From: JAGBWK01 sp964462445
Lineage (GTDB): Bacteria; Bacteroidota; Bacteroidia; Bacteroidales; Muribaculaceae
DNA: 64,000 nt
Assembly (NCBI GenBank): GCA_964462445.1
Contig: CAYWXG010000006.1
Span: 1 to 64,000 of the forward strand
Direction of reading: 5' to 3'
This document shows positions 17,827 to 25,905 of this stretch, piece by piece. A program made the translations under genes and the position numbers. The notes below the pieces were generated by a model. That model was not told the origin of the DNA and ran no database searches. It saw only the letters and a list, made by a program, of their open reading frames with translations. Positions within the stretch are counted from its first letter, which is position 1. Each line of letters begins with the position of its first letter.

Positions 17827-18309
17827 ATGTCAACTTCTGCTCCAATATCACCATTACCCGAAGCCTCCGACATCAAAGTTGCCATTGTTAAAGCTCTTTG
17901 GAACGGACACATCACCGGCGCACTTACAGATAGCGCAGTCGATACTTTTAAAGCTCAAGGTATTGACAACGAAAACATCGACATCTTTGAAGTGCCGGGA
18001 GCCGTAGAATTGACTTTCGCGGCTTCACAACTAATCGAATCTTCGATGTACGATGCTATTATCGTATTTGGTTGCGTAGTGCGTGGCGGAACCCCCCACT
18101 TCGACTATGTTTGCCAATCTGTTACTCAAGGCATCACTGCCCTCAACGCCGACTGCGACACCCCGGTTATCTTCGGAGTGCTAACCGTCGACACCGAGCA
18201 AGACGCACTCGACCGTTGCGGTGGTTCGATGGGCGACAAAGGGGCCGAAGCCGCCGAAGCCGCAATACGCATGTACGACTTCGTGCAACGTGTGCGCAAT
18301 ATGGAATAA
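17827..18309 (+). CDS. ribH: 6,7-dimethyl-8-ribityllumazine synthase
   Basis: A 160-residue lumazine synthase, which makes the direct riboflavin precursor from an aminopyrimidine and dihydroxybutanone phosphate. Family marks are VPGAVELTFAA (about 56-66), GCVVRGGTPHFDYVC with the catalytic histidine at about 92, VIFGVLTVDTEQDA and the terminal GDKGAEAAEAAI. It closes the operon with the SIS and PfkB-like genes and is the only riboflavin gene in the window. Confidence 0.96.
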   Translation: MSTSAPISPLPEASDIKVAIVKALWNGHITGALTDSAVDTFKAQGIDNENIDIFEVPGAVELTFAASQLIESSMYDAIIVFGCVVRGGTPHFDYVCQSVTQGITALNADCDTPVIFGVLTVDTEQDALDRCGGSMGDKGAEAAEAAIRMYDFVQRVRNME

Positions 18310-18318
18310 TACGCACGC

Positions 18319-18351
18319 AATAATTTCAGGTTAATAACCTCGGTCATTATT
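18319..18351 (+). terminator. Possible hairpin terminator after ribH
   Basis: AATAAT and ATTATT flank an inner stem AGGTT-AAT-AACCT. No T-run follows, so only a weak call. Confidence 0.35.
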
Positions 18352-18415
18352 CCTACGCATCACATTCGATTGCAATATTTTTTCTTTAAATAGAAGGAAA
18401 ATAGAAAATAATACT

Positions 18416-18423
18416 TATCTTTG
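18416..18423 (+). promoter_or_regulatory. -7 promoter box (TATCTTTG) for tRNA-Tyr
   Basis: Exact TAnnTTTG match 34 bases upstream of the mature tRNA 5' end. No -33 TTTG at the usual spacing. Confidence 0.6.
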
Positions 18424-18456
18424 CACTCGCAAAAGAGACATAGCGATGTCTCAATA

Positions 18457-18539
18457 GGGCGAATACCAGAGTGGCCAAATGGGGCAGACTGTAAATCTGC
18501 TGGTTTATACCTTCGGTGGTTCGAATCCATCTTCGCCCA
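18457..18539 (+). tRNA. tRNA-Tyr (anticodon GTA)
   Basis: An 83-base class II tRNA with a long variable arm. The acceptor stem GGGCGAA pairs with TTCGCCC (18532-18538), the discriminator is A, and the anticodon GTA is at 18491-18493 in a GCAGA/TCTGC stem. The T-arm is GGTTCGAATCC. CCA is not encoded. Confidence 0.96.
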
Positions 18540-18561
18540 CTACTCTTACTTAAAATCATTC

Positions 18562-18596
18562 AACGTCATTGCTACCGCAGCAGTGACGTTTTTTTT
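18562..18596 (+). terminator. Rho-independent terminator after tRNA-Tyr
   Basis: Stem AACGTCA with an inner TGCT pairs with AGCA and TGACGTT, followed by eight T. The stem ends at 18590. Confidence 0.85.
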
Positions 18597-18628
18597 ATCT
18601 CCCAACAACACCTTTTACTCCTTATCTA

Positions 18629-18659
18629 TTGCTTTTCATAATTTTTCAGTCTATATTTG
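18629..18659 (+). promoter_or_regulatory. Promoter for the DUF3857 gene pair (TTG-N20-TATATTTG)
   Basis: TTG at 18629-18631, 20 bases, then an exact -7 box at 18652-18659. It lies 56 bases before the ATG and after the tRNA terminator, so the pair has its own promoter. Confidence 0.65.
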
Positions 18660-18714
18660 TATTTATAACCCTACTGATTTTCATTCAAGTAATATCCACC
18701 CAAGAGAATATATC

Positions 18715-20532
18715 ATGAAAACCGGTTTTATCTTAAGTCTGTTCCTATGTATCCCGATACTATCATTCGCGATACCCGACAATACCTCAAATATCGTAAT
18801 TGAGGATATGGTCGAACACATTCAACTTATCCCCGACAAATCGAAAACCGGACTAAAAGAGATAAGACACTCCATTCAATATACTTTTAGAGCCAACTAC
18901 AAAGCCGGGAATGCTCTCGCTTCTGCTTATTATGACGATGATATCAAAATCGACAAAGCTTCAGGAGGAAGCGTCAGCTATAAACCATTTATCGTCGATG
19001 AATTTTACTCCGACTCCAAAATATGTTTGGTAAAGGCTTCTCTACCCAAGAAAGGTGCTACTGCCAAAGTCGCTTTCCGACTCACGTGCATTAAACCGGA
19101 ATTCATGTGCAAAATCAACATACATGAAGAATACGATATCGAACACGCCGTTCTTAAATTTGAAATTCCCGATTGTCTCACCGACCGCTACCGACTTGTC
19201 CCTCGAAACATGCCCGATGGACAATACTCCATAGATGAAGTTCACGAAAAAGGGCGTCTGATTATCACCTATTCCCTCAACAATCTAAAAAAACAAAAAT
19301 ATTCGGAAGATATTCCTCCCATCAACATGACTGCTCCGCAGATTCATATCTTGGGACATTTCACCGATGCAACTGATTTGTATCGCTATCTTTACAAATA
19401 TATCCCCACCGATGACCCGGGAGAACAAATCGTAGTCCAAAAAGCCCTTGAAATCACTTCTGAATGCCAAAACGACAACGAAAAAATTAACGCTATTAAC
19501 GAATTCATTCACCAAAACATACAATATCTTGCAGTGGAACATGGCGAATTCGGACATCGCCCCGATTTGGCATCGGAAGTGTTGAGAAAACGTTTCGGCG
19601 ATTGCAAAGGAAGCGCACTGCTCACTCGCAACATGCTCCGCGCAGTCGGTATGGATGCGAAGTTGGTTTGGATAGGCACTCGCGAAACAGGTTCCGATTG
19701 GACAGAAATGCCAAATATATCCTCAGGGAATCACATGATTACTGCCGTTGTTCTACCATCCGACAGTATAATTTTTCTGGACGGAACTGCTCGTTTCAGC
19801 TCTCCGGAAAGAATACCATTCAGCATCTCAGGGCGTCAAGCCTTAATTGAGGACTCTCCCGACAGATGTATTATAAAGCGTGTGCCTCCCTCTCTTCCGC
19901 AACACAACATTCGCGAAGAAAATCTAACAATGACTTTAAATGATAATAGTCTATCGGTGCAAGGCTCTGTTTCCCTCTCCGGAGAATTCTATCGTTTAAT
20001 TCGCATTGCCGAGAGCGACATACCGCAAGGTCTACGACAGGATTTCTACGGGCACGTCTTCTCCGACAACACCCCCGGAGTTATTCCGAAAAGTATTAAA
20101 TACGACTTGTCCCCCGACTCTCTAATCATCTCCGGGGCTGCAACAATTCCCGGTGCCGCAAAAGATGCCGGAGCCACAATATATATCGATACTAAGATTG
20201 CTTCAAGACTCAACGATATAAAATTCGACTTAATCGGTCGAACTTCCGGAGGTGCACTCGGGTTTCCTGCAACAATAAAATGCAAAGTGACTATACCCAT
20301 ACCCGACGGATTGACTCCCGGCAAGCTCTATCCCGACTTTTCCATCGACAACAATTGGATATCCGGGAATGTAACCGACAGTACTGATTCCGAAAAGCGC
20401 TCGATTACCCGTACAATGACCCTCATTATTAAGGAGCCATATGTGATGTTCGACGACATCAAGGAATATGATGCCCAGCTGACTCCTTTCATCAAGGCAT
20501 GTTCATCTCTCATTGCATTAAGCAAACTTTAA
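18715..20532 (+). CDS. Secreted DUF3857 / transglutaminase-like protein
   Basis: A 605-residue exported protein with a signal peptide (MKTGFILSLFLCIPILSFA), an N-terminal beta-rich DUF3857-like domain and a transglutaminase-like core. The catalytic triad appears complete: C297 in FGDCKGSA, H340 in NHMITAV and D356 in FLDGT. I chose the ATG at 18715 because it gives the signal peptide; the frame is open further upstream, but that runs through the tRNA gene. Related Bacteroidetes proteins lie in the periplasm or outer envelope and their substrate is unknown. It is followed 33 bases later by a paralogue-like gene. Confidence 0.85.
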   Translation: MKTGFILSLFLCIPILSFAIPDNTSNIVIEDMVEHIQLIPDKSKTGLKEIRHSIQYTFRANYKAGNALASAYYDDDIKIDKASGGSVSYKPFIVDEFYSDSKICLVKASLPKKGATAKVAFRLTCIKPEFMCKINIHEEYDIEHAVLKFEIPDCLTDRYRLVPRNMPDGQYSIDEVHEKGRLIITYSLNNLKKQKYSEDIPPINMTAPQIHILGHFTDATDLYRYLYKYIPTDDPGEQIVVQKALEITSECQNDNEKINAINEFIHQNIQYLAVEHGEFGHRPDLASEVLRKRFGDCKGSALLTRNMLRAVGMDAKLVWIGTRETGSDWTEMPNISSGNHMITAVVLPSDSIIFLDGTARFSSPERIPFSISGRQALIEDSPDRCIIKRVPPSLPQHNIREENLTMTLNDNSLSVQGSVSLSGEFYRLIRIAESDIPQGLRQDFYGHVFSDNTPGVIPKSIKYDLSPDSLIISGAATIPGAAKDAGATIYIDTKIASRLNDIKFDLIGRTSGGALGFPATIKCKVTIPIPDGLTPGKLYPDFSIDNNWISGNVTDSTDSEKRSITRTMTLIIKEPYVMFDDIKEYDAQLTPFIKACSSLIALSKL

Positions 20533-20565
20533 AATACAACATCCATAAACAAATCTATAATATCT

Positions 20566-22722
20566 ATGCGACAATTCTTAATATTGCTAATATCTATCGG
20601 CATCGCATACAATGCTAACGCCGACTTCGACCGAAAATTATACGAAAAAGCAATTCAAGAAGTTTGGTCAATGAATTTACCTCAATTCGACCCTAACTCC
20701 GATCTTTCCGACTCGCTATACTCCAATAAAGCGGCCGTGTATATTGCTCGCTACCGATCTCTAAAAGCATCTCACGACGAAAGCCCTAACAATTCGAAAG
20801 CAATGCTGACAGGGAGAAAAAATTCAAATGCCATCATTGCCGTCGGAATAGACAGATCAATGGTGAAAATTTTTGAGCAATCCGCTATTGATAATTTCAA
20901 CACTTTCACGATAACAGCGCCAAAGGAAATCGACATCTATGGATTTACGGTTTCATCTGTAAAGCCCACATTCGGCGCTCGAATAATAAAACCCGACGGA
21001 ACAATTGAAAATATCGATATCTCTGAATCTCTAATCGTCACCGAGGGCAAAGATGACTCCGATGCCGGCTATAAAATTACAATTCCGGGATTAGAACCGG
21101 GTGCCGTACTTGACTATTTTTTCTACACCGAGTACATGATGGAAGAAATGTCTTTACCGGGGCTGAAGTTTACGTTTTTTAAAGAATATCCCACGAAAGA
21201 TTTCATGCTCGAACTGGCGGTAGCCCCATCTTTGGCATTAGAATACTCACACTATAATGGTGCGCCCGACTTCTCTAAAAAATGGACCGACGGTAACTAC
21301 AACTACTTGTCGCTACACCTCTCGGGCATGGATGCAGTAGAGTCTTCAATGCCCTACTTCTCTGAAGAGAGACAAGTCCCATGCATAAAATTCTATATCC
21401 TTAATAGCACCGCAAGCATTAGCTCTACGCGCGCTTTTCGCTACGGAGGCGTACGCATCTATGCCCCATACCTCCTTTTCGACGTTGCAAAAGCATTGAA
21501 AGATGATAAATCTCCGGAAAAAACTCTCAAAGAGGCTACTTCCATTATGAAGAAATGGAAGAAAAACAATCCGCAAGCTACCGAGCGAGAGGTTATCGAC
21601 GCCGCTTTTATAGCTCTTAATTTCTCTTGCATCAAAAACGAAGAACGACATTCCGAACGGCAATTCTGCAAATCATTTTCACAACTGCTTGAGAATCTAT
21701 CTACCACCCTCCCGGGGCGTGTCGCCATAACATCACCTCGCGATGCGGCCCCTATTGATAATCTCGCATCATATGCCGAGGCTCGCTACTTTGTCACTGT
21801 GGGAGACTCTTGCTACTTTCCCGAGCAATTCGCATTAAGTGTTCCGGGGGATATTCCCGCTTTTTTCGACAATGAAAAAGCCTACAAATTTGACTGCCCA
21901 CCGTATCACGACAATATGCAGTCGGCAGCTATAAGTTTCTCCATCCCTCGTAGCAAATCTAAGGATAATTCCTACGAGACAATAAGCGAGGTTGAGTATA
22001 AACCCGACTCTATTTTCGATATTTCTGTATCCACCACCTACACCGGTTCCGGCGTTGCTAAAGCCCTACTATCCGGTGCTATATACCACAATCAGTACTA
22101 CGACGAATTAGCGCGTTTCCTTGGACAAAAACCGACTAAGCCTCTCGATGGCGACGAATTGCATTTCACTACCGTTATGCAACGCAAAGAGATGACCGAG
22201 CGCGCCAGTGTAATTTGGAATTGCGAAAATCCTTTTATTTATAATTATAAGATTCACTCTCTTGGCTGCACACCCGATAGTCCTACTGCATCATTCCTCA
22301 TTGAAGCAATGTTGCCCGACATGACATCTTCTGCCGGTGACGACCTTATTATCAGTATTGGAAAACTCACCGGTAACCAACGCGAAATAAAAGGACCTCA
22401 TCGCAAACGCGATATAAGCGCCATAGAGGAAAGTGCTACTCAATTCCGGTCCACGATTAAATTCAAAATTCCCGAGGGTTATGAAGTAATTCCGGAAAGC
22501 GTTTCTTCTCTCAATAGAAACATTTCATCTCCCGTAGCCGTTTTCGTTGCTGAAGCCGACATCGACAACGGATACGTCATAATACGCACATTCGAACGTT
22601 ATTCCATCTCTGTAATTCCGGCTTCGGCTTGGACCAATGTTCTGAACGTTCTCGACGCCGCTTTTGAGTTCAATTCCGCAACAATTGTACTTCGCAAATC
22701 CAGCTCAGGGGCCGGTCAATAG
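20566..22722 (+). CDS. Secreted DUF3857-type protein, degenerate transglutaminase core
   Basis: A 718-residue exported protein with a signal peptide (residues 1-19). The N-terminal half fits DUF3857 (VKPTFGARIIKPDGTIENID, PGLEPGAVLDYFFYTEYMME). In the transglutaminase-like region a Cys-Lys pair (RQFCKSFSQLL) can be seen, but I find no histidine or aspartate at the expected places; the matching stretch reads ARYFVTVGDSCYFPEQF. It may therefore be a non-catalytic partner of the upstream protein. The two genes share one promoter and end at a terminator at the stop codon. Confidence 0.8.
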   Translation: MRQFLILLISIGIAYNANADFDRKLYEKAIQEVWSMNLPQFDPNSDLSDSLYSNKAAVYIARYRSLKASHDESPNNSKAMLTGRKNSNAIIAVGIDRSMVKIFEQSAIDNFNTFTITAPKEIDIYGFTVSSVKPTFGARIIKPDGTIENIDISESLIVTEGKDDSDAGYKITIPGLEPGAVLDYFFYTEYMMEEMSLPGLKFTFFKEYPTKDFMLELAVAPSLALEYSHYNGAPDFSKKWTDGNYNYLSLHLSGMDAVESSMPYFSEERQVPCIKFYILNSTASISSTRAFRYGGVRIYAPYLLFDVAKALKDDKSPEKTLKEATSIMKKWKKNNPQATEREVIDAAFIALNFSCIKNEERHSERQFCKSFSQLLENLSTTLPGRVAITSPRDAAPIDNLASYAEARYFVTVGDSCYFPEQFALSVPGDIPAFFDNEKAYKFDCPPYHDNMQSAAISFSIPRSKSKDNSYETISEVEYKPDSIFDISVSTTYTGSGVAKALLSGAIYHNQYYDELARFLGQKPTKPLDGDELHFTTVMQRKEMTERASVIWNCENPFIYNYKIHSLGCTPDSPTASFLIEAMLPDMTSSAGDDLIISIGKLTGNQREIKGPHRKRDISAIEESATQFRSTIKFKIPEGYEVIPESVSSLNRNISSPVAVFVAEADIDNGYVIIRTFERYSISVIPASAWTNVLNVLDAAFEFNSATIVLRKSSSGAGQ

Positions 22723-22740
22723 CTCTAAATAGGGCTTTTT
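22721..22740 (+). terminator. Terminator overlapping the stop of the DUF3857 pair
   Basis: AGCTCT-AAAT-AGGGCT stem (one G-T pair) followed by TTTT; the stem begins inside the TAG stop codon. Confidence 0.6.
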
Positions 22741-22803
22741 CTCCCGTTAACGCCTCGATATCGCTCTTTTTTTGATGAATTATCAAAAAAATTTGCCGAA
22801 AAC

Positions 22804-22834
22804 TTTGGTAATTCAAAAAAAGTGCTTACCTTTG
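22804..22834 (+). promoter_or_regulatory. tRNA-Val promoter (TTTG-N19-TACCTTTG)
   Basis: TTTG at 22804-22807, exactly 19 bases, then TACCTTTG at 22827-22834: a full match to the Bacteroidetes primary sigma consensus. The mature tRNA starts 19 bases later. Confidence 0.85.
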
Positions 22835-22852
22835 CATCGTTCAACCGACAAG

Positions 22853-22927
22853 GGGCGTTTAGCTCAGCTGGTTCAGAGCATCTGCCTTACAAGCAGAGGG
22901 TCGGCGGTTCGAATCCGTCAACGCCCA
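22853..22927 (+). tRNA. tRNA-Val (anticodon TAC)
   Basis: A 75-base tRNA with acceptor stem GGGCGTT/AACGCCC, D-arm GCTCAGCTGGTTCAGAGC, anticodon TAC at 22888-22890 in a CTGCC/AGCAG context, and T-arm GGTTCGAATCC. Discriminator A; CCA is not encoded. Confidence 0.96.
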
Positions 22928-22942
22928 CTACCCTTCAAAAAC

Positions 22943-22973
22943 GCCATCGGCTATAAAGCAGATGGCTTTTTTT
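22943..22973 (+). terminator. Rho-independent terminator after tRNA-Val
   Basis: GCCATC pairs with GATGGC (22961-22966), followed by seven T. Confidence 0.85.
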
Positions 22974-23003
22974 GTTTTTATGCAATTTAAAAATTTTTCA
23001 TCT

Positions 23004-23019
23004 TGTGACCTTAGTCACA
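23004..23019 (+). promoter_or_regulatory. CRP-like palindrome TGTGA-N6-TCACA before gltX
   Basis: The sequence TGTGACCTTAGTCACA is an exact match to the classic CRP/FNR-family half-site arrangement. It is centred 27 bases upstream of the gltX start, in a 65-base gap after the tRNA-Val terminator. A Bacteroidetes CRP-family regulator could bind here; this is inference. Confidence 0.4.
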
Positions 23020-23038
23020 CCATTTACAACATATAATA

Positions 23039-24562
23039 ATGGAAAGAAAAGTAAGAGTACGTTTTGCACCATCGCCCACCGGACCTCTCCACATCGGAGG
23101 CGTTCGAACTGCGCTTTACAACTACCTTTTTGCTCGTCGTCATGGGGGCGACATGATTCTTCGTATTGAAGACACCGACTCTCAGCGTTTTGTACCCGGA
23201 GCCGAGGACTACATCAACGAAGCGCTCGCTTGGCTCGGCATTCAAATCGACGAAGGCGTGCGCGAAGGTGGTAATTACGGACCTTACAAACAAAGCGAAC
23301 GTCGCGACATTTACCGTCAGCACGTCAAAATGCTCCTCGACAATGGCAAAGCATACTTTGCTTTCGACACTCCCGAAGAGCTTGAGGCTGCTCGTGCCGC
23401 TACTCCTAATTTCCAATACGACGCGTCGACTCGCGCTACCATGCGCAACTCTCTATCTCTGGGGGAGGAAGAAACTCAACGACTCATCGACGCCGGCGAG
23501 AAATATGTAGTCCGTTTCAAAATTGAACCCGGACGCAACATCGAAGTCAACGACCTTATCCGCGGAAAAGTGACTATAAACTCTTCGGTTCTCGACGACA
23601 AAGTACTTTATAAAAGTGCCGACGACCTTCCCACCTACCATCTCGCCAACATCGTTGACGACCACTTGATGGAAGTCAGCCACGTTATCCGAGGCGAAGA
23701 ATGGCTCCCCTCCGCTCCGCTCCACGTTCTTCTTTACGAAGCTTTTGGGTGGACCGATACGATGCCACAATTCGTTCACCTACCACTTCTTCTGAAGCCC
23801 GACGGAAAAGGCAAACTTTCTAAACGCGACGGCGACCGACTCGGATTCCCAGTATTCCCATTGGAATGGCACGACCCCAAAAGCGGCGACATATCATCAG
23901 GATACCGCGAAAATGGATACCTCCCTCAAGCCGTGGTCAATTTCCTCGCCCTTCTCGGCTGGAACCCCGGCGACGACACCGAGATCATGTCGATGGAAGA
24001 GCTCATCAATCGTTTCTCTTTCGAACACTGCTCTCGCTCAGGCGCTAAATTCGACTTCGAAAAAGGTAAATGGTTCAACCACAAATATCTACAAGAACTT
24101 CCCGACGCTCAACTACTTGAGATGTTCAAACCTATATTGGTCGCCAACGGAGTTAATCCCGCCGACTTTTCCGATGAATATATCACGCGCGCTATCGCCT
24201 TGGTGAAAAATCGCGCCAACTTCGTCAAAGACCTTTGGGTCCAAGCTCGCTTCTTCTTCGTTGACCCAACTGAATATGAAGCTAAATCTGTAAAAAAACG
24301 TTGGACTCCCGAAACTCCCGATATTCTTCGCGCTATGATCGACCGCATGGCTTCATTGCCCAGCCTCGACAGCAAAGCAACCGAAGAAAACATTCTCGCT
24401 TGGATTACCGAAAACGAATACCACATGGGCAACGTAATGAATGCTTTGCGTTTAGCTGTTGTTGGTGAATGTAAAGGGCCCCACATGTTCGACATTACAG
24501 AATTGATGGGTCTCGAAGCCACTCGTCGTCGCATCGAAAATGCATGCGCAAATATTCAGTAA
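23039..24562 (+). CDS. gltX: Glutamate-tRNA ligase
   Basis: A 507-residue class I aminoacyl-tRNA synthetase that charges tRNA-Glu with glutamate. The HIGH-type motif is PLHIGG near residues 15-20 after the standard start RVRFAPSPTG, and the KMSKS-type motif is KLSKRDG at about 261-267. The C-terminal anticodon-binding region is present and the length is normal. It is followed 24 bases later by waaA, with which it is probably co-transcribed. No clear promoter box is visible between the tRNA-Val terminator and the start. Confidence 0.97.
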   Translation: MERKVRVRFAPSPTGPLHIGGVRTALYNYLFARRHGGDMILRIEDTDSQRFVPGAEDYINEALAWLGIQIDEGVREGGNYGPYKQSERRDIYRQHVKMLLDNGKAYFAFDTPEELEAARAATPNFQYDASTRATMRNSLSLGEEETQRLIDAGEKYVVRFKIEPGRNIEVNDLIRGKVTINSSVLDDKVLYKSADDLPTYHLANIVDDHLMEVSHVIRGEEWLPSAPLHVLLYEAFGWTDTMPQFVHLPLLLKPDGKGKLSKRDGDRLGFPVFPLEWHDPKSGDISSGYRENGYLPQAVVNFLALLGWNPGDDTEIMSMEELINRFSFEHCSRSGAKFDFEKGKWFNHKYLQELPDAQLLEMFKPILVANGVNPADFSDEYITRAIALVKNRANFVKDLWVQARFFFVDPTEYEAKSVKKRWTPETPDILRAMIDRMASLPSLDSKATEENILAWITENEYHMGNVMNALRLAVVGECKGPHMFDITELMGLEATRRRIENACANIQ

Positions 24563-24586
24563 AATCGACATTAATTCGTCACGCTC

Positions 24587-25828
24587 GTGAACGCTATATA
24601 CAACATCGGTCTGCACATCTATAAATTTGGAGCTCGGATTGCGTCTCATTCCAACGCCAAAATAAAAAAGATGGTCAAGGGTCAGAAAGCAACATTTCAA
24701 ATTCTACGCGACACCAACATCGACCAAGGAGGTGCTATATGGATACACGCCTCCTCTTTAGGCGAATTCGAGCAAGGACGTCCCCTAATCGAGCGTATCC
24801 GTCGACAACTCCCCGATAAAAAGATTCTACTATCCTTTTTTTCTCCATCGGGATACGAAGTGCGCAAAAACTATCCACACGTCGATGCCATTGTATACCT
24901 GCCATTCGACACTCCGGGCAATGCTCGTCGTTTTATTGACACTGTGCGCCCGTCAATGGCTATATTTATTAAATATGAATTTTGGGGCAACTATCTGCAA
25001 CAACTCAAAAAAGCAGCCGTCCCCACCTACATTATTTCGGCAATTTTCCGCCCTAACCAGATTTTCTTTAAACGAAACGGAGGGACTTTCCGAAATATGC
25101 TTAAATGCTTCAACCGAATATACCTTCAGGACGAAAACTCTCGCAAACTTCTTGCCGGCATAGGCATCGACAACACAGTCGTTGCCGGAGATACTCGTTT
25201 CGACCGCGTCACTGACGTTATGGCCACCACTTGCGATATCGATTGTGGCGACGCTCTTCGTTCTTTTATTATATTCGGGAGCAGCTGGAACGACGATGAA
25301 GTCAACTATATCCCTTGGCTCAACTCCCACAAAGACTTAAAATTCATCATCGCGCCACACGAATTCAATAAAGCCCGCGTTGAGGCACTATGCAACGCAA
25401 TCGAGGGCTACGTACTCCCATTCTCACAATGGGAACAATACGTATCCGAAAACGGCAAAGCCCCCGACAATGTGCGTGGTATTATCGTCGACTGCTTCGG
25501 AAAACTCTCAACACTCTATCGCTACGCTTCCGTCGCATACATTGGTGGTGGCTTCGGAGCCGGCATTCACAACATCAACGAAGCCGCCGTCTACGGAATC
25601 CCCGTAGTATTCGGCCCGAACTACCATAAATTCAAAGAAGCTCACGACTTGATTGCCCTAAAAGGTGCTTTTACCGTCAAAGACTCCGACTCTACCTTCG
25701 CAATTCTTAATCAACTTCTATCCGACGACGCTTTCCGAGCTAATGCCGGTAAAATTGCCGGGCAATATATCGCCGACAATATTGGCGCTACCGACCGCAT
25801 TTTTTCCGACCTTTTCCCAAAAATTTAA
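24587..25828 (+). CDS. waaA: 3-deoxy-D-manno-octulosonic acid (Kdo) transferase
   Basis: A 413-residue GT30-family enzyme that adds Kdo from CMP-Kdo to lipid A precursors at the inner membrane. Marks are an N-terminal hydrophobic segment (IYNIGLHIYKFG), the acceptor motif ASSLGEFEQGRPLIE (about 56-70), IKYEFWGNYL, and the C-terminal nucleotide-sugar region YIGGGFGAGIHNINEAAVYG with FGPNYHKFKEA. The start is GTG (24587-24589); it gives the usual N-terminus, and no ATG is as well placed. The Kdo pathway is also represented by the KdsD-like gene at 16.5 kb. Confidence 0.94.
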   Translation: MNAIYNIGLHIYKFGARIASHSNAKIKKMVKGQKATFQILRDTNIDQGGAIWIHASSLGEFEQGRPLIERIRRQLPDKKILLSFFSPSGYEVRKNYPHVDAIVYLPFDTPGNARRFIDTVRPSMAIFIKYEFWGNYLQQLKKAAVPTYIISAIFRPNQIFFKRNGGTFRNMLKCFNRIYLQDENSRKLLAGIGIDNTVVAGDTRFDRVTDVMATTCDIDCGDALRSFIIFGSSWNDDEVNYIPWLNSHKDLKFIIAPHEFNKARVEALCNAIEGYVLPFSQWEQYVSENGKAPDNVRGIIVDCFGKLSTLYRYASVAYIGGGFGAGIHNINEAAVYGIPVVFGPNYHKFKEAHDLIALKGAFTVKDSDSTFAILNQLLSDDAFRANAGKIAGQYIADNIGATDRIFSDLFPKI

Positions 25829-25854
25829 GGAAATACCGTTTTTACATATCTGAC

Positions 25855-25885
25855 TTTGATTTTTCGGCATTTTTTTGTAACTTTG
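25855..25885 (+). promoter_or_regulatory. Promoter (TTTG-N19-TAACTTTG) for the topoisomerase operon
   Basis: TTTG at 25855-25858, 19 bases, then TAACTTTG at 25878-25885: a full consensus match 21 bases before the ATG, implying a very short leader. Confidence 0.85.
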
Positions 25886-25905
25886 CTACAAATGCCGAAT
25901 TAACA

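Noticed and set aside
18421..18714. Extending the DUF3857 protein to the first in-frame start
   Set aside because: That would run through tRNA-Tyr and its terminator; the ATG at 18715 gives a signal peptide and follows a promoter.
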